A DNA stretch of 11,392 nucleotides from Phycisphaeraceae bacterium (lineage in GTDB: Bacteria > Planctomycetota > Phycisphaerae > Phycisphaerales > Zrk34), in assembly GCA_028281485.1 (NCBI GenBank), contig JANQJT010000100.1:1-11392 (forward strand). Direction: 5' to 3'. This document shows positions 5,741-11,392 of the stretch, piece by piece. The notes below the pieces were generated by a model. It was not told where the DNA came from. It saw only the letters and a list, made by a program, of their open reading frames with translations, and searched no databases. The stretch's first letter is position 1. Each line of letters opens with the position of its first letter. The position numbers and the translations under genes were made by a program.

Positions 5741-8098
5741 ATGCAACGCTATCTCAAACACCGCATCCTCAAACACATCTCTCACCAGGCCTACAGCCCC
5801 CAGCCGTCACGCGAGCTGGCCGGCGCGATCGGTGTCGAGCCGGACGATTACAACGCCTTTGCCCTGGCCGTGCGCGAGCTGATCGAAGAACACCAGATCG
5901 TCTACGGCGCCAGCGAAACGATCGCCCTGCCGCCGCTCGGCAACGAGCTGGTCGGCAACTTCAAACGCAACGACCGCGGCTTCGGCTTCGTCATCCCCGA
6001 CCAGGCCAACAACCACGGCGACCTCTACGTCTCGGCGCGCGACACGCTGGGCGCGATGACCGGCGACCGCGTGCGTGCCGAAGTGGTCCGTTCGCAACGC
6101 GGCGGCCGACAGGGCGGTCGCGGCGGACCGGCGGGTCGCATCGTCGAGATCCTCCAGCGCGGCCAGACCAGCTTCGTCGGCGAGCTCCAGAAAAAAGGCG
6201 GCACGTGGATGGTCTTCCCCGACGGCCGCACGCTGGGCGAGCCCCTGGTGGTGCGGGACCCGTCCGCCAAGAACGCGAAGATCGGCGACAAGGTGGTTGT
6301 CGAGATCACCGACTACCCCGAGGGCCGCATGCTCGGCGAGGGCGTGATCACCGAGGTGCTGGGCGAGACCGGCAAGCCCTCGGTGGAGACCGAGGGGGTG
6401 ATCGTCGCGTACGGTCTGGCCACGGCGTTTCCCGAGGACGCCAAGGCCGAGGCGCGCGACGCGGTGCGCGATTACAACGAAAACGAGTCGGCGTATTTCA
6501 AGGACCGGCTGGACCTGCGCGACACGTTTACCGTGACGATCGATCCGCCGGATGCCAAGGACTTCGACGACGCGATCAGCATCAGCCGCACCGATCGCGG
6601 CTGGGAGCTGGGCGTGCACATCGCGGACGTGGCGACGTTCGTGCGACCGGGCTCGGTGCTGGACGACGAGGCGGTGTCGCGCGGCAACAGCGCGTACCTG
6701 CCGCGTCGCGTGATCCCGATGCTGCCGGAGGTGCTCAGCAACGGCATCTGCTCGCTGCAGCCGGGCGTGCCGCGACTGGCCAAGAGCGCGTTCATCACCT
6801 ACGACAACGCGGGTAAGCCCACCGACGCGCGTTTCGCCAACGCCGTGATCGAGTCGAACTTCCGGCTGACGTACCTCGAGGCCCAGGCGTTGATCGACGG
6901 CGGCACGGATGAAGACGCAGCCAAGCACGCCGTGGAAACCAACACCTACACCGACGAGCTGCGCGGGGCGCTGGAGATGATGAACGACCTGGCGCGCACG
7001 ATCCGTCGCCGGCGTTTCGCCGAGGGCATGATCGTGCTCGACCTGCCCGAGGTGGAGTTGGTGTATGACGACGAGGGCCACGTCATCGACGCCCAACCCG
7101 AGGACGACGCGTACACGCACAAGGTGATCGAGATGTTCATGGTGGAGGCCAACGAAGCGGTGGCGCGGGCGTTCAACGACCTGAACGTGCCGATGATCCG
7201 TCGCATCCACCCCGACCCGGGCGCGCACGAGACCGGCGAGCTGCGCCAGTTCGCACGCGTGGCGGGCTTTAACATCCCCGCCAACCCGTCGCGCACCGAG
7301 CTGCAGGCGTTGCTGGACGCGACGCGCGGCAAGCCCGCGGCCAAGGCCGTGCACATGGCCGTGCTCAAGACGCTGACGCGCGCCGAGTACGCGCCCCAGC
7401 CCATCGGCCACTTCGCCCTGGCCAGCGAGCACTACCTGCACTTCACCAGCCCCATCCGCCGCTACCCCGACCTCACCGCGCACCGCGCACTGGAGGCGCT
7501 GTTCGAGTTGGCGCCGGACGGCAAGGTGCCCGGTGATTCGAACGCCCGCAAGAAGCTGGGCCAGAAGCTGACCGAAGACGAGCGCTGCCCCGAAGAGGCG
7601 GTGCTCACGCAGCTGGGCAAGCACTGCTCGACGACCGAGCGCAACGCCGAGGCCGCGGAGCGCGAGCTGCGCACGTTCCTCGTCTTGCAGCTGCTGGAAA
7701 AACACGTCGGCGAAGAGTTCCCCGGCACGGTGACGGGCGTGACGTCGTTCGGCGTGTACGTGCAGATCGACAAGTACCTGGTCGAAGGCCTGATCCGCTC
7801 GGGCGACCTGCCCGGCGCCCCGGCTGAGCGGTGGATGTTCAACCGCACGACGGGCGCGATGACGGCCCAGCGCTCGGGCCGCGTCATTCAGATCGGCGGG
7901 TCGTACACGGTGCGGATCGACCGGATCGACCTGGCCCGGCGGGAGATGGACCTGCGGATCGTGGAAGACGACCGCTTCCGTCACCGCAAGCCCAAGCCGC
8001 GCCAGGACGAGCTGGCGCCCAAGCACAAGGGCGGCCACCGACCCAAACACCAAAAGCACCGGGGCAAGGGCGGGCGCGGCGGCGGGCAACGCCGTTAG
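5741..8098 (+). CDS. rnr: Ribonuclease R (RNB-family 3'-5' exoribonuclease)
   Basis: The 785-residue product, near the E. coli length of 813, degrades structured RNA processively from the 3' end and acts in mRNA decay, rRNA quality control and trans-translation. Domains run in order: an N-terminal winged-helix-like segment (about 1-60); a first cold-shock domain with KRNDRGFGFV (75-84); a second OB domain (about 144-205); the RNB catalytic domain (about 255-590); an S1 domain (about 656-740, including GTVTGVTSFGVYVQI); and a basic tail (747-785) rich in Lys, Arg, His and Gly. The catalytic motif DPPDAKDFDDA (268-278) keeps all expected Mg-binding aspartates. HFTSPIRRYPDL (567-578) is intact. 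The start at 5741 is preferred because homology begins there; a TTG at 5663 would add 26 unlikely residues. The next gene begins 9 nt after the stop, so the two are probably co-transcribed. Confidence 0.96.
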   Translation: MQRYLKHRILKHISHQAYSPQPSRELAGAIGVEPDDYNAFALAVRELIEEHQIVYGASETIALPPLGNELVGNFKRNDRGFGFVIPDQANNHGDLYVSARDTLGAMTGDRVRAEVVRSQRGGRQGGRGGPAGRIVEILQRGQTSFVGELQKKGGTWMVFPDGRTLGEPLVVRDPSAKNAKIGDKVVVEITDYPEGRMLGEGVITEVLGETGKPSVETEGVIVAYGLATAFPEDAKAEARDAVRDYNENESAYFKDRLDLRDTFTVTIDPPDAKDFDDAISISRTDRGWELGVHIADVATFVRPGSVLDDEAVSRGNSAYLPRRVIPMLPEVLSNGICSLQPGVPRLAKSAFITYDNAGKPTDARFANAVIESNFRLTYLEAQALIDGGTDEDAAKHAVETNTYTDELRGALEMMNDLARTIRRRRFAEGMIVLDLPEVELVYDDEGHVIDAQPEDDAYTHKVIEMFMVEANEAVARAFNDLNVPMIRRIHPDPGAHETGELRQFARVAGFNIPANPSRTELQALLDATRGKPAAKAVHMAVLKTLTRAEYAPQPIGHFALASEHYLHFTSPIRRYPDLTAHRALEALFELAPDGKVPGDSNARKKLGQKLTEDERCPEEAVLTQLGKHCSTTERNAEAAERELRTFLVLQLLEKHVGEEFPGTVTGVTSFGVYVQIDKYLVEGLIRSGDLPGAPAERWMFNRTTGAMTAQRSGRVIQIGGSYTVRIDRIDLARREMDLRIVEDDRFRHRKPKPRQDELAPKHKGGHRPKHQKHRGKGGRGGGQRR

Positions 8099-8107
8099 AA
8101 TGTTCGC

Positions 8108-9172
8108 ATGACGCTTCTACTGATCTATCTTTCCATCGCGCTGGGGGTGTCGTTTCTGTGCAGCCTGCTGGAGGCGGCGCTGCTGAGCATCCCGCGCAGC
8201 ACGATCGCGCTGATGGTCGAACAGGGCAGCCCGGCCGGCCGCCAGCTCGACAAGATGAAACGCGACGTGGATCGACCGCTGTCGGCGATCCTCACCTTGA
8301 ACACGATCGCGCACACCGTGGGCGCCGCGGGCGTGGGCGCGGAGGCGGCGGCGGTGTTCGGGCACGCGTGGGTGGGTGTGGCCAGCGCGCTGCTGACGCT
8401 GTTGATCCTGGTGTTCAGCGAGATCGTGCCCAAGACGCTGGGCGCGGTGCACGCCAAGCGCCTGGCCGGTTTCACCGCGACGACGGTGCGGCTGATGGTC
8501 GTCGTCTGTTACCCGCTGGTGATTGCGCTGGAGTGGGTGAACCGATTGATCGCCGGTCGCAAGCGCGAAACGGCGCGGATCAGCCGAGCCGAGCTGCAGG
8601 CGATGGTGATGGTGAGCAAGGAGGAGGGCGCGCTGGCGGCGAACGAGTCGCGCGTGATCCGCAACATCATCGCGCTGCGTGAGATCGAGGTGCGTCAGAT
8701 CATGACGCCGCGCAAGGTGGTGGTGGCGTTGGAAAGGACGACGCGCGTGGGCGAGGCGTTCGGCGAGGGCAACCCGCTGCGCGTGGCGCGCATCCCGATC
8801 TACGAAGGGAACATCGATCACATGGTGGGGCTGGTGATGCGGTTCGAGCTAAACGAGGCGTACCGCCGGGGTCAGACGGACACGACGCTGGATCAGCTGG
8901 CCCGGCCGCTGCACGCGATCCCCGAGTCGGCCAGCGTCAGCCGGGCGCTGGAGCAGTTTCTCGAGAAGGATTCGCAGCTGTTTCAGGTCGTCGACGAGTT
9001 CGGCGGCACGGCCGGCGTGGTGACGCTGGAAGACGCGATGGAGACGCTGCTGGGCGTGGAGATCGTGGACGAGACCGACGCGGTGGTGGACATGCAGGAG
9101 CTGGCCCGACAGGTCAACGCCCGCCGCCAGCGGATGCACCCGACCGATGAGCCCGATCCACGGGACGAATGA
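8108..9172 (+). CDS. CNNM (DUF21) and CBS-pair membrane protein without a C-terminal CorC/HlyC domain
   Basis: This 354-residue protein belongs to the CNNM/CorB/HlyC-like family of inner-membrane proteins linked to Mg2+ or other cation export and homeostasis. The CNNM domain covers about 1-150, with hydrophobic stretches near 2-24, 60-82, 90-107 and 122-146. It carries the family signatures CSLLEAALLS (18-27) and FSEIVPKTLG (103-112). A CBS pair follows: the first from about 197 (RQIMTPRKVVVAL), the second from about 262 ending in DEFGGTAGVVTLEDAMETLLG (296-316) and EIVDETD (318-324). Family members often continue with a CorC_HlyC domain of about 80 residues. Here only 30 or so charged residues remain, so the protein is naturally short or has lost that domain. 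No clear Shine-Dalgarno lies in the 9-nt gap after rnr, which suggests translational coupling to RNase R. Confidence 0.9.
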   Translation: MTLLLIYLSIALGVSFLCSLLEAALLSIPRSTIALMVEQGSPAGRQLDKMKRDVDRPLSAILTLNTIAHTVGAAGVGAEAAAVFGHAWVGVASALLTLLILVFSEIVPKTLGAVHAKRLAGFTATTVRLMVVVCYPLVIALEWVNRLIAGRKRETARISRAELQAMVMVSKEEGALAANESRVIRNIIALREIEVRQIMTPRKVVVALERTTRVGEAFGEGNPLRVARIPIYEGNIDHMVGLVMRFELNEAYRRGQTDTTLDQLARPLHAIPESASVSRALEQFLEKDSQLFQVVDEFGGTAGVVTLEDAMETLLGVEIVDETDAVVDMQELARQVNARRQRMHPTDEPDPRDE

Positions 9173-9190
9173 TCGACGGCTCGGCCCCGG

Positions 9191-9219
9191 TTGAGCGGTC
9201 TATCCCCATCTAATAGCAT
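9191..9219 (+). promoter_or_regulatory. Candidate sigma-70-type promoter of glyS
   Basis: TTGAGC (9191-9196) and TAGCAT (9214-9219) have 17-nt spacing within the 120-nt gap before glyS, giving a leader of roughly 65 nt. The hexamers are moderate matches found by eye. Confidence 0.4.
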
Positions 9220-9281
9220 GCCCGGTCCACTGCATCCGGCGGAGCCGACAGGCCAAGCGGTCCGCGGGTGCACCAGCTGTG

Positions 9282-9286
9282 AAGGA
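9282..9286 (+). promoter_or_regulatory. Ribosome binding site of glyS
   Basis: AAGGA lies 6 nt before the ATG at 9293. It is one of the two best Shine-Dalgarno matches in the window and fixes the glyS start. Confidence 0.8.
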
Positions 9287-9292
9287 TAGGTC

Positions 9293-10843
9293 ATGAGCGA
9301 GCAAGCCGTATCGAATAGCACCAAGAGCATGGATGACATCGTCGCGCTGTGTCGTCGACGGGGATTCATCTGGCAGTCGTCGGAGATCTACGGCGGCATC
9401 AACGGCTTCTGGGACTACGGCCCGCTCGGCGCCCAGCTCAAAAAGAACCTCAAGGACGCCTGGTGGCGGGACATCGTCCTGAGCGACATGACCGGGCCGA
9501 CCGGCAACCCCTTCGATATCGTCCCCGTCGATTGCACGATCATCATGCACCCGCGCGTGTGGGAGGCGTCGGGACACGTGGCCGGATTCAATGACCCGAT
9601 GGTGGACTGCACCGAGACCAAGAAGCGCTACAGGGCCGATCATCTGTTCGTCTTGCGGCATAAAGATGAAGACCCCGCGGGCCTTATGTACGCATACATT
9701 GGCGGAGATAAAGACAGCGAGGCGAGTGCCGTAAAGAAGCTGTCTAAGCAATACAAGATCGACCTTCCCTCGCCTGATTTGCACGTCAAACCTCTCATTC
9801 AAATCTCAACTGATGAGTTCCACCGCATCGTAGGACCCGATACCAAAAAAGCGGGTACACTCACCGAGCCGCGCGCGTTCAACCTGATGTTCCAGACGTA
9901 CGTGGGCGCCACCGCCGGCGAGGACGACAGGGCGTATCTGCGGCCGGAGACGGCGCAGGGCATCTTCACGCAGTTCTGGAACGTGGTCGACACCAGCCGG
10001 GTGAAGGTGCCGTTCGGCATCGCCCAGCAGGGCAAGGCGTTCCGCAACGAGGTCACGCCGCGCAACTTCACGTTCCGCAGCCGCGAGTTCGAGCAGATGG
10101 AGATCGAGTTCTTCATCCATCCGTCCGAGGCCGACGCGTGGTACGCGTGGTGGCGGGATAGCCGTTTCCAGTGGTGGCAGGACGTGGGGCTGGCCGGCGA
10201 GAACCTGATCCTCCGCGAGCACGACCGCGACGAGCTGGCGCACTACGCCAAGGACGGGGCGGGCACGAGCGACGTGGAGTACCGGTTCCCGTTCACCGCG
10301 CCGGGCTACGGCGAACTCGAGGGCATCGCCCACCGCACCGACTACGACCTGCGCCAGCACGCCGAGACGTGCGGCAAGGGCGAGAAGATGCGCTACTTCG
10401 ACCAGGCCAACAACGAGCGTTACTTCCCGCACGTGATCGAGCCTTCGGCCGGCGCCGACCGCGGCACGCTGGCGCTTTTGTGCGAGGCGTACACGCCCAC
10501 CCCCGACCGCTCGGGCAGCAAGGCGATCATGAAGTTCACCCCGCGCATGGCGCCGATCAAGGCGGGCATCTTCCCGCTGGTGAACAAGGACGGCATGCCG
10601 GAGGTGGCCGACAAGCTGTACAAGCAGTTGTCCGAGCGATGGATCTGCCAATACGACGCGAAGCAATCGATCGGCAAACGCTACGCGCGCATGGACGAGG
10701 CGGGCACGCCCTACTGCTTCACGATCGACGGCGACACGGCCAGCGATCAGGCGGTGACGGTGCGTGACCGCGATACGGCCGAGCAGAGCCGGGTGGCGCT
10801 GGACCAGGTCGAGAGTTTCCTGGCGGAAAAAATCGGCGGCTGA
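9293..10843 (+). CDS. glyS: Glycyl-tRNA synthetase, single-chain (alpha2) class II type
   Basis: This 516-residue enzyme charges tRNA-Gly with glycine using ATP. It is the homodimeric form found in Bacillus and Thermus, not the alpha/beta form of E. coli. The N-terminus has GFIWQSSEIYGGINGFWDYGPLG (24-46), and MHPRVWEASGH (85-95) follows. TEPRAFNLMFQT (191-202) and RPETAQGIF (217-225) are typical. Class II motif 2 is at about 250-273 (FRNEVTPRNFTFRSREFEQME). EGIAHRTDYDL (343-353) and motif 3 (IEPSAGADRGTLALL, 382-396) are intact. The C-terminal anticodon-binding domain runs from about 420 and includes IGKRYARMDEAGTP (460-473) and VTVRDRDT (488-495). The oddity is residues about 119-189, where the usual zinc-cysteine region is longer than in Bacillus and lacks most of the expected cysteines. 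All signature residues elsewhere are present, so the enzyme should be active. Confidence 0.96.
   Translation: MSEQAVSNSTKSMDDIVALCRRRGFIWQSSEIYGGINGFWDYGPLGAQLKKNLKDAWWRDIVLSDMTGPTGNPFDIVPVDCTIIMHPRVWEASGHVAGFNDPMVDCTETKKRYRADHLFVLRHKDEDPAGLMYAYIGGDKDSEASAVKKLSKQYKIDLPSPDLHVKPLIQISTDEFHRIVGPDTKKAGTLTEPRAFNLMFQTYVGATAGEDDRAYLRPETAQGIFTQFWNVVDTSRVKVPFGIAQQGKAFRNEVTPRNFTFRSREFEQMEIEFFIHPSEADAWYAWWRDSRFQWWQDVGLAGENLILREHDRDELAHYAKDGAGTSDVEYRFPFTAPGYGELEGIAHRTDYDLRQHAETCGKGEKMRYFDQANNERYFPHVIEPSAGADRGTLALLCEAYTPTPDRSGSKAIMKFTPRMAPIKAGIFPLVNKDGMPEVADKLYKQLSERWICQYDAKQSIGKRYARMDEAGTPYCFTIDGDTASDQAVTVRDRDTAEQSRVALDQVESFLAEKIGG
9650..9855 (+). other. Low-GC, lineage-specific insert region inside glyS
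   Basis: By hand count, bases 9661-9840 hold 90 G or C of 180 (50%), whereas 9901-9960 hold 47 of 60. The segment encodes about residues 119-189 of the synthetase. It lies between RADHL and TEPRAFNLMF, where Bacillus GlyRS as I recall it has a shorter stretch ending in CPVC. The frame is open throughout. Confidence 0.7.
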
Positions 10844-10881
10844 GCAACCAACCTATCAGACGATAAAGTCCAATAAACCGA

Positions 10882-10926
10882 TTTTTTGCGCAAAAAACGG
10901 GGTTTTGCGCCTTTGGTGAAAAACCC
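10882..10926. repeat. Nested inverted repeats after glyS, possible terminator or attenuator-like structure
   Basis: A perfect 16-nt palindrome, TTTTTTGCGCAAAAAA, lies at 10882-10897. GCGCAAAA (10888-10895) also pairs with TTTTGCGC (10903-10910). GGGTTTT (10900-10906), which overlaps that second arm, pairs with AAAACCC (10920-10926). A run of six T follows at 10941-10946, too far from any stem for a textbook terminator. The location, 38 nt after the glyS stop, fits transcription termination. Confidence 0.5.
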
Positions 10927-11025
10927 GCTGCGCAGATCGCTTTTTTGGGGGTGTTTTTGGCGAATCGATCTCGCTTTTCCCGACTTTATAGGCCATAGTA
11001 TGGATTGTCAGGTAGGAAGTTCTCT

Positions 11026-11392
11026 ATGAAGCAGGCAGAGGTCGTTCGCATTCTCTTAGCCGAACGAGAACGATTGCTGGCATATATCAACGCAATCGTT
11101 TGCAGCCATGCTCTAGCGGAACAGGTCTACCAGGACACCGCGGTTCAGCTGATCAAGCGTCAGGACAAACTGACCAGTGAACAGCACGTCCGCGGGTGGC
11201 TACGACTGACGGCTCGCCACCTGGCGATGAAGTCGGTCAAGCAACGATCCCGTCAGGCGATTTCACTCGACGTCGCGCTGATCGAGGCCATGGACGCTCA
11301 CTGGGATCGGATCGACAACGAACACATGCAGCAACGGCTAGAGACGTTAGCCGGATGCATCGAAAAACTGACGGCCTTCTCTCGCGACGCCC
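11026..11392 (+). CDS. Partial ECF-family RNA polymerase sigma factor (N-terminal 122 residues)
   Basis: The frame starts at ATG 11026, with AGGA 8 nt upstream, and runs off the right edge. Residues about 8-75 match sigma-70 region 2 of FecI-like ECF factors. They include LLAYINAIVCSHALAEQVYQ, where region 2 recruits core polymerase, and HVRGWLRLTARHLAMKSVKQ, corresponding to the -10 recognition helices. The linker 76-103 is followed by LAGCIEKLTAFSRDA (108-122), which looks like the beginning of region 4. Planctomycetes carry many such factors, often followed by a FecR-type anti-sigma gene; whether that is so here lies outside the window. The gene is clearly less GC-rich than its neighbours: 28 G or C of 60 at 11041-11100 by hand count. 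This suggests a different evolutionary history from the housekeeping block to its left. Confidence 0.85.
   Translation, partial: MKQAEVVRILLAERERLLAYINAIVCSHALAEQVYQDTAVQLIKRQDKLTSEQHVRGWLRLTARHLAMKSVKQRSRQAISLDVALIEAMDAHWDRIDNEHMQQRLETLAGCIEKLTAFSRDA

Noticed and set aside
5807..8089. A 760-codon open frame on the minus strand opposite rnr
   Set aside because: It is a shadow of a high-GC gene: the translation is Arg/His/Val-rich low-complexity sequence with no motif, while the + strand encodes complete RNase R.
8100..8111. A three-codon frame (ATG TTC GCA TGA) overlapping the CNNM gene start
   Set aside because: The TGA overlaps the ATG in a way that could couple translation, but so short a frame with no ribosome site is most likely chance.
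9177..9200. Possible terminator hairpin (GCTC ... GAGC) after the CNNM gene
   Set aside because: Only four pairs form and no T run follows.
9173..9292. Possible T-box or glycine riboswitch in the glyS leader
   Set aside because: The leader is only about 65 nt from the likely promoter, and I see no T-box core or glycine aptamer pattern.
9806..10666. A 286-codon minus-strand open frame opposite glyS
   Set aside because: Same shadow pattern; Leu/Val/Arg-rich with no motif and no ribosome site.
1..11392. CRISPR arrays, tRNA or rRNA genes, insertion sequences, toxin-antitoxin or phage-defence loci
   Set aside because: No spaced direct repeats, cloverleaf-like segments, transposase motifs or paired small genes of those kinds were seen in either strand by eye.

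Overview
The window is a high-GC bacterial chromosome segment holding mostly housekeeping and envelope genes. Eight of the nine genes lie on the + strand; the exception is a partial gene at the left edge. The organism is inferred, not proven, to be a planctomycete of the Phycisphaerae type. The reasons are the high GC, a Skp/OmpH-like lipoprotein, and a FecI-like ECF sigma factor of the kind abundant in that phylum. No marker gene in the window settles the taxonomy.

Layout. Positions 1-280 (- strand) carry the start of an unrecognised membrane protein, divergent from a small mechanosensitive channel (mscS, 389-1324). An OmpH/Skp-family lipoprotein follows (1393-2055) and ends at a clear intrinsic terminator (2114-2136). 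A two-gene unit comes next: a sugar-nucleotide epimerase/dehydratase (2227-3216) overlapping by 8 nt a WecA/TagO-type polyprenyl-phosphate sugar-1-phosphate transferase (3209-4525). Together these plausibly make and load the first sugar of a lipid-linked surface glycan. A leucine-dehydrogenase-family enzyme with its own promoter follows (4610-5647). RNase R (rnr, 5741-8098) is followed 9 nt later by a CNNM/CBS membrane protein (8108-9172). A single-chain glycyl-tRNA synthetase (9293-10843) follows. An AT-rich 182-nt spacer with nested inverted repeats leads into a truncated ECF sigma factor (11026 to the right edge).

No gap between genes exceeds about 185 nt. I see no tRNA, rRNA, CRISPR array, insertion sequence or defence locus. 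The genes are recognisable families, and I found no convincing undescribed multi-gene system. The best leads are local. (1) A region of about 70 residues in glycyl-tRNA synthetase is near 50% GC against 70% or more nearby, and it replaces the usual zinc-cysteine region. (2) The spacer between glyS and the sigma factor contains segments that can pair in mutually exclusive ways. (3) The rnr leader is almost all pyrimidine and lacks a good ribosome binding site. (4) The Skp-like protein is lipid-anchored with a His-rich linker.
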